A DNA stretch of 7,822 nucleotides, taken from Alphaproteobacteria bacterium. Its GTDB lineage: Bacteria > Pseudomonadota > Alphaproteobacteria > Geminicoccales > Geminicoccaceae. The DNA lies in the NCBI GenBank assembly GCA_026982585.1, contig JALSGW010000416.1, positions 1 through 7,822 of the forward strand. The letters are read 5' to 3'. This document shows positions 1-6,032 of the stretch, piece after piece. The stretch's first letter is position 1, and each line of letters opens with the position of its first letter. A model generated the notes under the pieces. The model searched no databases. It had not been told where the DNA came from and worked only from the letters and a program-made list of their open reading frames with translations. The translations under genes and the position numbers were made by a program.

Positions 1-486
1 GTCCCCCTCCCAGTGCATCCAGCTCTCGGCCCGCCCCGACGCCTTCCTGCCGCCTTCCGCAAGCTCCCCGATCCGGCCCCGCTGGTCGCGCTCCACCCGC
101 AGCACCGGGTGGATCACCAGGTGCACGCCGAGCCCCAGCCGGTTGAGCTCCATGCCGACGCTGTCGACGAGAAACGGCATGTCGTCGTTGACGATCTCCA
201 CCACCGTGTGGGTGGACTGCCAGCCGTGGCGTTCGACCCGCGGATTGTAGGCGCGCACCCGAAGTTCGCCCGGCCGGCGCTTGTGCCCGAAACGCAACAG
301 GGCCAGCGCGGCACCGTAGAGATCGTTGACGTCCCGCTCCTCGAGGTCGAAGGGGGCGACGTCCCGATAAAAGCTCCGCACGAAACGGGCCGCGAGCTCC
401 GCTTCCCGCCCCTCCAGGCGCTCGCGCACCAACGCCTCGACGCTGGCGAGGATTTCCTGCTTCGCTTCTTCCCGCCGCGGCCCCAT
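1..486 (-). CDS. gdhB: NAD-specific glutamate dehydrogenase, large type, N-terminal part (cut by window edge)
   Basis: The first 162 codons of a much longer protein; it runs off the left edge with no stop. The reading frame has the N-terminal hallmarks of the large (about 1,600-residue) NAD-glutamate dehydrogenases: an 'RDVNDLYGAALALLRF' stretch at about residues 51-66, 'RVRAYNP' at 76-82, then 'HGWQSTHTVVEIVNDDMPF' at 87-105 and 'ELNRLGLGVHLVIHPVLRV' at 113-131, which belong to the N-terminal regulatory region. The family deaminates glutamate to 2-oxoglutarate with NAD+ in the cytoplasm, a catabolic role. The ATG at 484-486 is chosen because GGAGG lies 5 nt upstream (492-496) and the family similarity begins soon after it. 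No catalytic domain is visible because the window ends. The gene follows the decarboxylase by 60 bp on the same strand with no clear terminator between them, so co-transcription is plausible. The family call is firm; the symbol follows Pseudomonas usage. Confidence 0.92.
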   Translation of the reverse strand, partial: MGPRREEAKQEILASVEALVRERLEGREAELAARFVRSFYRDVAPFDLEERDVNDLYGAALALLRFGHKRRPGELRVRAYNPRVERHGWQSTHTVVEIVNDDMPFLVDSVGMELNRLGLGVHLVIHPVLRVERDQRGRIGELAEGGRKASGRAESWMHWEGD

Positions 487-546
487 GGGCGCCTCCAGTC
501 CATCCGCGCTCGAGAGGGCTTGTAGGAGGTGTTGGTGAACAAGTCC

Positions 547-2139
547 TTAACCGTGCCGCACCGCCTCCCGCGCCAGCACCTCCTCCCGCAGCCACAGCAA
601 AACCGGCCCCGGGCGCTCGAGCCAGCTCGCGAGACGGTCGCCGAACTCCTCGAGCGAAGCCGGCTCGGCCGCGGGCAGGCCGAAGGAGGCGGCGAGCGCC
701 CGGAAATCGGGGTTTTGCAGCGCCGTCGCCACAGGCGTCATCCCCTTCCCGCGCATGCTCTCCCGGATCTGCCCCAGACCGCCGTCGTCCACCACCACCA
801 CCGCCACCGGGAGCGCGAGCTCGACCAGGGTGCCGAGCTCGGCCAGCGCGTACTGGAGACCGTAGTCCCCGACCACGGCGACCACCGGGGTGCCGGGACA
901 GGCGAGCGCTCCGCCCAACGCCGCCGGAAGCGCCCATCCCAGGGGCCCGAAGCCCGAGGGATGGAAATAGCGCCGCGGCGCCTCCACCGCATACAGCACG
1001 TTCATCGCATAGGCGAGCCGGGTCATGTCGGTGAACAGCAGCGCCCGGGAAGCGAGGCTTCGCTGGAGCACGGCGATCGCCTGCCGGTGCCATGGTTCGC
1101 ACGCCACCGCCTCGAGCACCCGGCGGCGCAGCTCCACCACCTCCCCCGCCGGCCGCGGCTTCGCGGCGATGCGCGCGCACAAGGCCTCGAGCAGCCGGGC
1201 CGCATCGGCCTGGATCGCGAGCGCACAGGGATGGCGGGGATCCCCGAGCCGTGCCGGATCCACGTCCACCCGCACGATCCGGCCCCGCAAGGGCAGCGCA
1301 TCCCGCCAGAGATCGGTCTCACCCAGTTCGCTCCCCACCACCAGCACCAGATCCCGGGCAGAAAGCCACGCCCGCACGGGCTCCAGGGCGAGGGTGGCGC
1401 CGAGCGAGAGGGGGCTGCTCTCCGCGACGATGCCCTTGCCGGCCACCGTGGTGAGCGCGGGAATGCCGGTGCGCGCGATGAAGGCGCGGGCGTGCTCGGC
1501 CGCGTGCACCGCGCCGCCGCCGAAAACGGCCACCGGGGCCTCGGCCGACTCCACCAGTGCTGCCAGCTGCGCCACCTCCGCCTCACCGGGCGCCGCGGGC
1601 CCCGGCAGGGCTGGCGGAGTGAAGGGCGGAGCCGGCTCGGCCAGCAGATCGCGCGGGATCTCCACCGCCGCCGGCCGGAGCCGGCCGGTCCGGCACGCCG
1701 CGAGCGCCCGCCACAGCGCCGGCAGCACCGCATCCGGCGCGAGCGGCATCAGGGCCGGCTCTCCCAGTTGGGCGAGCAGTTGCGATTGACCGGGGAGCTC
1801 GTGGAGGTGGCCGGCGTCGAAGCCCTGCTGACGGCGGGTGAGGGCGGTGGCGAGCAGGAGCACCGGCACCGAATCCGCCCGGGCGGTGGCGAGCGCGGTG
1901 GCGATGTTGGTGGCCCCCGGCCCGGTGATCACCAGACAGGCGGCGAGCCGGCCCGAGGCCCGGTGGAAGCCGTCGGCCATGAACCCGGCCGCCTGTTCGT
2001 GGCGGGGCAGCACATGGACCAGCCTCGAGCCTGCGAGCGCGCGATAGAGCTCGAGATTGTGCACCCCCGGCACGCCGAACACATGGCTCACACCCGCCTC
2101 CTCGAGCAGGCGCAGGATCCCCTCGGCCACCGTCGCCAT
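547..2139 (-). CDS. ThDP-dependent 2-oxoacid decarboxylase, probably 5-guanidino-2-oxopentanoate decarboxylase-like (acetolactate synthase superfamily)
   Basis: A 530-residue cytoplasmic enzyme with the full three-domain acetolactate-synthase layout: N-terminal pyrimidine-binding domain (about 1-165), central domain (about 185-325) and C-terminal diphosphate-binding domain (about 350-520). The cofactor-activating glutamate is E48 in 'PRHEQAAGFMADG'. The N-terminal patterns 'VFGVPGVHNLELYRAL' (19-34) and 'LHELPGQ' (112-118) resemble, from memory, proteins annotated as 5-guanidino-2-oxopentanoate decarboxylase (AruI), which turns 2-ketoarginine into 4-guanidinobutyraldehyde in the arginine transaminase pathway. 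The magnesium/diphosphate motif is atypical: GDYG (424-427) for GDG and DD (451-452) where NN is usual. The start at 2137-2139 has an AGGAGAAGG ribosome site overlapping the stop of the upstream permease, 10 bp away, which indicates translational coupling. The linked amino-acid transporter and glutamate dehydrogenase support an amino-acid catabolic role. The superfamily is certain and the substrate is inferred; another 2-oxoacid, or an acetolactate-synthase-like reaction, remains possible. Confidence 0.85.
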   Translation of the reverse strand: MATVAEGILRLLEEAGVSHVFGVPGVHNLELYRALAGSRLVHVLPRHEQAAGFMADGFHRASGRLAACLVITGPGATNIATALATARADSVPVLLLATALTRRQQGFDAGHLHELPGQSQLLAQLGEPALMPLAPDAVLPALWRALAACRTGRLRPAAVEIPRDLLAEPAPPFTPPALPGPAAPGEAEVAQLAALVESAEAPVAVFGGGAVHAAEHARAFIARTGIPALTTVAGKGIVAESSPLSLGATLALEPVRAWLSARDLVLVVGSELGETDLWRDALPLRGRIVRVDVDPARLGDPRHPCALAIQADAARLLEALCARIAAKPRPAGEVVELRRRVLEAVACEPWHRQAIAVLQRSLASRALLFTDMTRLAYAMNVLYAVEAPRRYFHPSGFGPLGWALPAALGGALACPGTPVVAVVGDYGLQYALAELGTLVELALPVAVVVVDDGGLGQIRESMRGKGMTPVATALQNPDFRALAASFGLPAAEPASLEEFGDRLASWLERPGPVLLWLREEVLAREAVRHG

Positions 2140-2149
2140 GGCCCTTCTC

Positions 2150-3157
2150 CTACCGTCGCTCCGAGCGTCCGAAATGGGCTTCGATGCGGGCCTGGACGAG
2201 CTCGAAGACGAAGGACAGGAACCAGTAGATGAGCGCGGCGGTGATCAGCATCTCGAAGTGGCGGAATTCCATCCGCCCCTGGGTGCGGGCGAGGAACATG
2301 AGCTCCCAGACGCCGAGGATGGAGACCAGGGAGCTGTCCTTGAGCATGGCGATGAACTGGTTGCCGGTGGGCGGGACGATCAACCTGAGCGCCTGCGGCA
2401 GGATGATGCGGCGCATGATCAGGGCGCGGGTGAGCCCGAGGGCGTAACCCGCCTCCCATTGGCCGCGGGGGATGCTCTGGATGCCGGCGCGAAAGATCTC
2501 GGCCATATACGCCCCATAGCAGAGCGAGAGGGCGATGATCCCGGAGGGCACCGGATCCAGCACCACGCCGAGCTGCGGCAGGCCGAGATAGATCAGATAG
2601 ACCTGCAGCAGCAAGGGCGTGCCGCGGAAGAAGGAGATGTAGAAGGTCGCCACGCCGTAGGCGAGAGGATGGTCGGAGAGGCGGGCGAGCGCACCCGCGA
2701 GCGCGATCACCGAGGCCACGGCGATGGAGATGAGCGAGATGTAGACGGTGGTGAAGGCGCCCGTGAAGACGAGGATGGGCAGCCGATCCCAGATGAAGGG
2801 GAAGCTGAGATCGAAGGAATAGAAGAAGGCGAGGAACAGGGCGAGCAGCTCCGCCCACACCACCCCGATCTGGACCCGTTTCGGCAGCCGCCTGAGGACG
2901 GTGAAGTTGAGCACCACCACAAGGGCGACCGGTGCCGCCAGCAACAAACGGGCGAGAAAGCCGCCAAGCCAGTCCTCGCCGAGGCCGAAGAGGGCGAGCA
3001 GGTTGCGGGTGAGCTCGTCCTCGCCGGAGAACAAGAAGGCCAGAACAGCGCTCAGCGCCGCCCAGGCGAGAAGCGCCCAGCGCAGCTCACGCGCCTTTGA
3101 AGGCGGCGCGGCCCCGGCGGGGGTGCGTCTTCCCGCCGGGGCGGCCGAGAAGCCCAT
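2150..3157 (-). CDS. Polar amino-acid ABC transporter permease (HisM/GlnP family) with N-terminal membrane extension
   Basis: A 335-residue inner-membrane protein that forms the translocation channel of an amino-acid ABC importer. The core permease domain starts near residue 126 ('LPILVFTGAFTTVYISL') and carries the family signature 'FRGTPLLLQVYLIYLG' (177-192) and the cytoplasmic EAA coupling loop, 'EAGYALGLTRALIMRRIILPQ' region at about 235-255, followed by 'PPTGNQFIAMLKDSSLVS' (262-279). Before the core there are about 110 extra residues with three likely hydrophobic helices (roughly 27-43, 66-86, 97-113), making the protein longer than the usual 220-250-residue HisM/GlnP proteins. The start at 3155-3157 lies 3 bp after the stop of the binding-protein gene, so the two are surely one operon. 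Only one permease gene is present, so the channel is probably a homodimer. No ATPase gene is adjacent. Substrate class is inferred from family and neighbours. Confidence 0.92.
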   Translation of the reverse strand: MGFSAAPAGRRTPAGAAPPSKARELRWALLAWAALSAVLAFLFSGEDELTRNLLALFGLGEDWLGGFLARLLLAAPVALVVVLNFTVLRRLPKRVQIGVVWAELLALFLAFFYSFDLSFPFIWDRLPILVFTGAFTTVYISLISIAVASVIALAGALARLSDHPLAYGVATFYISFFRGTPLLLQVYLIYLGLPQLGVVLDPVPSGIIALSLCYGAYMAEIFRAGIQSIPRGQWEAGYALGLTRALIMRRIILPQALRLIVPPTGNQFIAMLKDSSLVSILGVWELMFLARTQGRMEFRHFEMLITAALIYWFLSFVFELVQARIEAHFGRSERR

Positions 3158-3160
3158 GGT

Positions 3161-3988
3161 TCAGCGCGCTTTGGTGAGGTCGACGCCGTACCACTTCATC
3201 GACAGGCGGGTGAGGGTGCCGTCCTCGTGCATCTCCGCCACGATGCGCGCGAGTTCGGCGGCGAACTCGGCATCGCCCTTGTCGATGGCCACCGCGAGCG
3301 GCTCGAAGAAGGCGGGCTCGCCCACCACCTTGAGCGGATAGCCGGCCTTGATCGCCTCCATGATGGTCGGCAGCGCCGACATGCCGGCATCGAGCCGCAC
3401 GCCGCAGCCGAGGCGCAGATCGTCGAACACGTTGGTGTCGGTCTCGTAGGTCCGGATCTCCGCCGGCGTCACCAGATACTCGAAGGGCGGCACCCCCTCG
3501 GCGTCGATGGTGAGGTTCTTGCGGAGATAAAACTCATAGGTGCATCCGCCGCAGGTGCCGATCACCTTGTCGTTGAGGTCCGCCACCTCGGCGAAGTCGC
3601 ACGCCTCGTGGGTGACGAAGGAGGCCGGCGTGTAGTAGTAGATGGCGGGGAAGTCCAAAACCCGCGCCCGTTCCTTGGTGGGGGTCATGGAGCCCACCGA
3701 AAGATCCCAACGATCACCCCAATTGCCGGCGGTGATGATCTCCCAGGCGGGGGTGACGAACTCCACCGCCACGCCGAGGCGGCGGCCGATCTCGAGGGCG
3801 ACGTCGATGTCGAATCCCTCGAAGCTGCCGTCGGGTTTCTGCACCGACTGGGGCGGATAGGCGGGATCGGTGGCCACCCGCACCACGCCGCGTTCCTTGA
3901 TCCGGTCCAACACGGGCCCCGCCGATGCTCCGACGGTCCAGACCAGCGCCACGAGGGCGCCGAGGGCGGCGAACAGTCTCGATGTCAT
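3161..3988 (-). CDS. Periplasmic amino-acid-binding protein of an ABC transporter (SBP family 3)
   Basis: A 275-residue secreted binding protein that captures a polar amino acid for the permease encoded 3 bp downstream. Residues 1-23 form a signal peptide (short charged start, hydrophobic run, ASA cleavage site before GPVL). The mature part has the family-3 hallmarks: 'GVVRVATDPAYPPQS' (34-48), 'FEGFDIDVALEIGRRLG' (56-72), 'LSVGSMTPTKERARVLDF' (96-113) with R107 or R109 in the place of the arginine that holds the ligand carboxylate, and 'LGCGVRLDAGMSALPT' (193-208) with D200 near the amino-group ligand position. The mature protein has four cysteines (130, 146, 149, 195), including a CGGC motif. 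The start at 3986-3988 is set by GGGAGGG (3995-4001) 6 nt upstream and by the signal peptide; the frame stays open far upstream across the antisense strand of phnD, but that extension is not coding. Exact ligand unknown. Confidence 0.93.
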   Translation of the reverse strand: MTSRLFAALGALVALVWTVGASAGPVLDRIKERGVVRVATDPAYPPQSVQKPDGSFEGFDIDVALEIGRRLGVAVEFVTPAWEIITAGNWGDRWDLSVGSMTPTKERARVLDFPAIYYYTPASFVTHEACDFAEVADLNDKVIGTCGGCTYEFYLRKNLTIDAEGVPPFEYLVTPAEIRTYETDTNVFDDLRLGCGVRLDAGMSALPTIMEAIKAGYPLKVVGEPAFFEPLAVAIDKGDAEFAAELARIVAEMHEDGTLTRLSMKWYGVDLTKAR

Positions 3989-4014
3989 CTGCTTCCCTCC
4001 CGTGGTTGGCGGGC

Positions 4015-4036
4015 CTGCGGGGGCCTTCGCCCGCAG
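4015..4036 (-). promoter_or_regulatory. Short GC hairpin in the 5' leader of the amino-acid-binding protein gene
   Basis: CTGCGGG at 4015-4021 pairs perfectly with CCCGCAG at 4030-4036, leaving an 8-nt loop. In the minus-strand transcript this stem lies about 27 nt before the start codon and just ahead of the ribosome site at 3995-4001. It could stabilise the leader or affect translation; in DNA this GC-rich a 7-bp stem can also arise by chance. Confidence 0.3.
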
Positions 4037-4047
4037 CCGCCGCGCGA

Positions 4048-4076
4048 AGTCTAGAAAGGCCAGGGGGGCGGCACAA
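4048..4076 (-). promoter_or_regulatory. Candidate sigma-70-type promoter for the amino-acid uptake/catabolism operon
   Basis: Read on the minus strand, TTGTGC (4071-4076, three of six matches to TTGACA) is followed after exactly 17 bp by TAGACT (4048-4053, four of six matches to TATAAT). This would start the transcript near 4041 and give a leader of about 50 nt. It is the best spaced pair I found on this strand, but the -35 match is weak. Confidence 0.3.
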
Positions 4077-4106
4077 GCGGCAGCCTCGCCGCCCGGACCA
4101 TCTGCA

Positions 4107-4155
4107 GTCTGCAGGCATGCTTGACGCGTCTCGCTTTTGCCTTCAGCCTGCAGAC
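4107..4155. promoter_or_regulatory. Spaced 9-bp inverted repeat, candidate operator
   Basis: GTCTGCAGG at 4107-4115 and CCTGCAGAC at 4147-4155 are perfect reverse complements with centres 40 bp apart, close to four helical turns. A further CTGCAG lies at 4102-4107, giving three CTGCAG cores in 52 bp. The arms bracket TTGACG (4121-4126), which resembles a -35 element for phnD, although no good -10 follows at 16-18 bp. The placement suits a repressor or activator of phnD; no regulator gene is in the window, so its identity is unknown. Confidence 0.4.
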
Positions 4156-4173
4156 GATCGCGATACCGGTTCA

Positions 4174-4180
4174 GGGAGGG
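4174..4180 (+). promoter_or_regulatory. Ribosome binding site that sets the phnD start
   Basis: GGGAGGG lies 6 nt before the ATG at 4187 but directly against the in-frame ATG at 4181. Normal spacing therefore favours 4187 as the start. Confidence 0.75.
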
Positions 4181-4186
4181 ATGACG

Positions 4187-5164
4187 ATGCGGCGATCCGC
4201 TTTGGCCTGGGCCTTGGCGTTTGTGGGCGCCGGCGCGCTGTGGGCGGCCCCTGCGGCGGCCGGCGAACATTGCCCGCGGGGCGATCTCGATGTGCGCTTT
4301 TGCGACCGCGACGGGGATCTCGTCGCCGATATCCCCGACAATCCGGACGAGTGGGTGGATCCCGACACCCTCATTTTCGCCTACACCCCGGTCGAGGATC
4401 CCGCCGTCTACCGCGAGGCCTGGTCCGATTTCCTCACCTATCTCGAAGAGAAGACCGGCAAGCGGGTGGTTTTCTTCCCGGTCGATTCCAACGCGGCCCA
4501 GATCGAAGCCATGCGCTCGGGCCGGCTCCACATCGCCGGCTTCAACACCGGCTCGGTGCCGCTTGCGGTGGCCTGCGCCGGCTTCCGTCCCTTCACCATC
4601 ATGGCCAGCGAGGACGGCTCCTACGGCTACGAGATGGAGATCATCACCTATCCCGGCTCCGGCATCGAAAAGGTCGAGGACATCAAGGGCCGTACCCTCG
4701 CCTTCACCTCGCCGACCTCCAACTCCGGCTTCAAGGCGCCTTCGGCGATCCTCAAGGCCGATTTCGGGCTCGTGCCGGACCGCGACTTCAAGGCGGTGTT
4801 CTCCGGCAAGCATGACAACTCCATCCTCGGCGTCGCCAACAAGGACTACGACGCCGCCTCCATCGCCAACTCGGTGAAGGAGCGCATGATCAAGCGCGGG
4901 GTGGTGCGCGAGGACCAGCTGGTGGTGCTCTACCGCTCCCAGACCTTCCCCACCACCGCCTATGGGGTGGTCTACAACCTCAAGCCGGAACTGCAGGAAC
5001 AGATCATCGACGCCTTCTTCAGCTTCGAGTGGGAGGGCACCTCCCTCGAGGAGGAGTTCTCCAAGTCCGGCGAGGCCCAGTTCATCCCCATCACCTTCAA
5101 GGAGCACTGGGCGGTGATCCGCAAGATCGATAAGGCCAACAACGTCCGCTACACCTGCAAGTGA
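4187..5164 (+). CDS. phnD: PhnD-type periplasmic binding protein for phosphonate/phosphite/phosphate
   Basis: A 325-residue binding protein that delivers an oxyphosphorus compound to the PhnE permeases. Residues 1-25 form a signal peptide ending APAAA before GEHC. The PhnD-family domain begins at about residue 62 ('LIFAYTPVEDPAVY'), followed by 'LHIAGFNTGSVPLAV' (114-128), 'EDGSYGYEMEIITYPGSGI' (142-160), the oxyanion-binding loop 'TSPTSNSGF' (174-182; STSG in E. coli) and H209 in 'SGKHDN'. Between the signal peptide and that domain lie about 35 acidic residues with D40-R-D42-G-D44-L-V-A-D48, a spacing like calcium-binding loops, flanked by C29 and C39. ATG 4187 is preferred over in-frame ATG 4181 from ribosome-site spacing; a TTG at 4121 would ruin the signal peptide. 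phnC follows after 43 bp holding a large palindrome. By by-eye alignment with E. coli PhnD recalled from memory, the two acidic residues that hold the amine of 2-aminoethylphosphonate are S229 and T257 here. Confidence 0.9.
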   Translation: MRRSALAWALAFVGAGALWAAPAAAGEHCPRGDLDVRFCDRDGDLVADIPDNPDEWVDPDTLIFAYTPVEDPAVYREAWSDFLTYLEEKTGKRVVFFPVDSNAAQIEAMRSGRLHIAGFNTGSVPLAVACAGFRPFTIMASEDGSYGYEMEIITYPGSGIEKVEDIKGRTLAFTSPTSNSGFKAPSAILKADFGLVPDRDFKAVFSGKHDNSILGVANKDYDAASIANSVKERMIKRGVVREDQLVVLYRSQTFPTTAYGVVYNLKPELQEQIIDAFFSFEWEGTSLEEEFSKSGEAQFIPITFKEHWAVIRKIDKANNVRYTCK

Positions 5165-5171
5165 GGGACGT

Positions 5172-5201
5172 GCCGGCCGGCCGCCGCGGCGGCCGGCCGG
5201 C
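5172..5201 (+). promoter_or_regulatory. Perfect 30-bp G/C palindrome in the phnD-phnC gap
   Basis: The arm GCCGGCCGGCCGCCG (5172-5186) is followed directly by its exact reverse complement (5187-5201), with no mismatch and only G and C. In RNA it would form a very stable hairpin starting 8 nt after the phnD stop and ending 6 nt before the phnC ATG at 5208. No T-tract follows, so it is not a classical complete terminator. It may protect the 3' end of phnD mRNA, partly block transcription, or limit phnC translation, each of which would give more binding protein than ATPase. Confidence 0.8.
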
Positions 5202-5207
5202 GTGCGG

Positions 5208-6032
5208 ATGATGCTCGAAGTCACAGGTCTCACCAAACGCTATCCGACCGGCGATCTCGCCCTCAAAGGCGTGGATCTGACCGTCGCCGCGGGCGAGGTG
5301 ATCGCGCTGATCGGCCCCTCGGGGGCCGGCAAGAGCACCTTCATCCGCTGCATCAACCGGCTGGTCGAGCCCACCTCGGGCCGGGTGCGATTGAACGGCG
5401 AGGACATCACCCGGCTCAAGGGCCGGGCGCTGAGGCGGGCGCGGCGGCGGATGGGCATGATCTTCCAGGAATATGCGCTGGTCGAGCGGCTTACGGTGAT
5501 GGAGAACGTGCTCTCCGGAAGGCTCGGCTACGTCGGCTTCTGGCGTTCCTGGTGGCGGCGCTTTCCGCCCGAGGATGTGGCCAAGGCCTATGATCTGCTG
5601 GGCCGCGTGGGACTCGCGGAGTTCTACGACAAGCGCGCCGACGAGCTCTCGGGCGGCCAGCGCCAGCGGGTGGGCATCGCCCGGGCGCTGGTGCAGGACC
5701 CGGAGTTGCTGCTCGTGGACGAGCCCACCGCCAGCCTCGATCCCAAGACCTCGCGCCAGATCATGCGCCTGATTTGCGAGCTCTGCCGCGAACGGCAGCT
5801 TGCGGCCATCATCAACATCCACGATGTGGTGCTGGCGCAGATGTTCGTGGCCCGCATCGTCGGACTGCGCGACGGCGAGGTGGTCTACGACGGCCGGCCG
5901 GAGGGGCTCACCCCGGAGGTGCTGACCCGCATCTACGGCGAGGAGGATTGGACCGCGGCGGCCCCGAGCGCCCGCGCCCAGGCCCGCGGCGGGCCCGAGA
6001 CCGACGAGGAGCGGCTCGAGGGGCTGGTATGA
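5208..6032 (+). CDS. phnC: PhnC-type ATPase subunit of the phosphonate-family ABC importer
   Basis: A 274-residue cytoplasmic ATPase that powers the PhnD/PhnE importer. All nucleotide-binding elements are intact: Walker A GPSGAGKST (36-44), Q-loop glutamine Q87 in 'MIFQEYALVERLTVMENVLSGRLGY', signature LSGGQRQRVGIARAL (147-161), Walker B LLLVDEP (167-173) with D-loop ASLD, and the switch histidine H205 in 'NIHDV'. The stretch around 'VERLTVMENVLSGRLGY' and the following 'FWRSWW' are characteristic of PhnC rather than of other importer ATPases. The last 25 or so residues are a low-complexity Ala/Glu-rich tail beyond the family core. The start is uncertain: ATG 5208, ATG 5211 and GTG 5202 are all in frame and none has a clear ribosome site, since a palindrome fills the upstream gap. 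The 3' end overlaps phnE1 by 4 bp (ATGA). Confidence 0.93.
   Translation: MMLEVTGLTKRYPTGDLALKGVDLTVAAGEVIALIGPSGAGKSTFIRCINRLVEPTSGRVRLNGEDITRLKGRALRRARRRMGMIFQEYALVERLTVMENVLSGRLGYVGFWRSWWRRFPPEDVAKAYDLLGRVGLAEFYDKRADELSGGQRQRVGIARALVQDPELLLVDEPTASLDPKTSRQIMRLICELCRERQLAAIINIHDVVLAQMFVARIVGLRDGEVVYDGRPEGLTPEVLTRIYGEEDWTAAAPSARAQARGGPETDEERLEGLV

Larger units (their letters stand above)
3989..4186. promoter_or_regulatory. Divergent intergenic promoter region between the two transporter operons
   Basis: These 198 bp separate the divergent starts of the amino-acid-binding protein gene (minus) and phnD (plus) and must hold the promoters of both blocks, unless transcripts enter from outside. 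I see no convincing ORF here. It contains a candidate minus-strand promoter, a short hairpin in the leader of the minus transcript, and a spaced inverted repeat around a TTGACG, listed separately. Confidence 0.7.

Noticed and set aside
547..2139. Phosphonopyruvate or sulfopyruvate decarboxylase, which would link the ThDP enzyme to the phn transporter
   Set aside because: Those enzymes are shorter (about 380 residues or split subunits) and lack the central domain seen here. The gene also belongs to the opposite-strand amino-acid operon.
529..2232. A 567-codon plus-strand open frame opposite the decarboxylase gene
   Set aside because: Its translation is low-complexity and rich in Arg, Gly, His and Pro, with no recognisable domain, while the opposite strand encodes a complete, motif-rich enzyme.
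2057..3100. A 347-codon plus-strand open frame opposite the permease gene
   Set aside because: The Glu/Gly/Asp-rich translation is the mirror of hydrophobic membrane codons on the other strand, and no family features are seen.
4121..4186. Upstream TTG start at 4121 for phnD
   Set aside because: It would add 22 residues before the signal peptide, has no ribosome site, and overlaps the TTGACG that looks like a promoter element.
3161..5236. A 691-codon minus-strand open frame running through the binding-protein gene, the intergenic region and the whole antisense of phnD
   Set aside because: Only the part from 3988 down has a signal peptide, a ribosome site and family motifs. The rest is a stop-poor antisense frame caused by GC-rich codon use in phnD.
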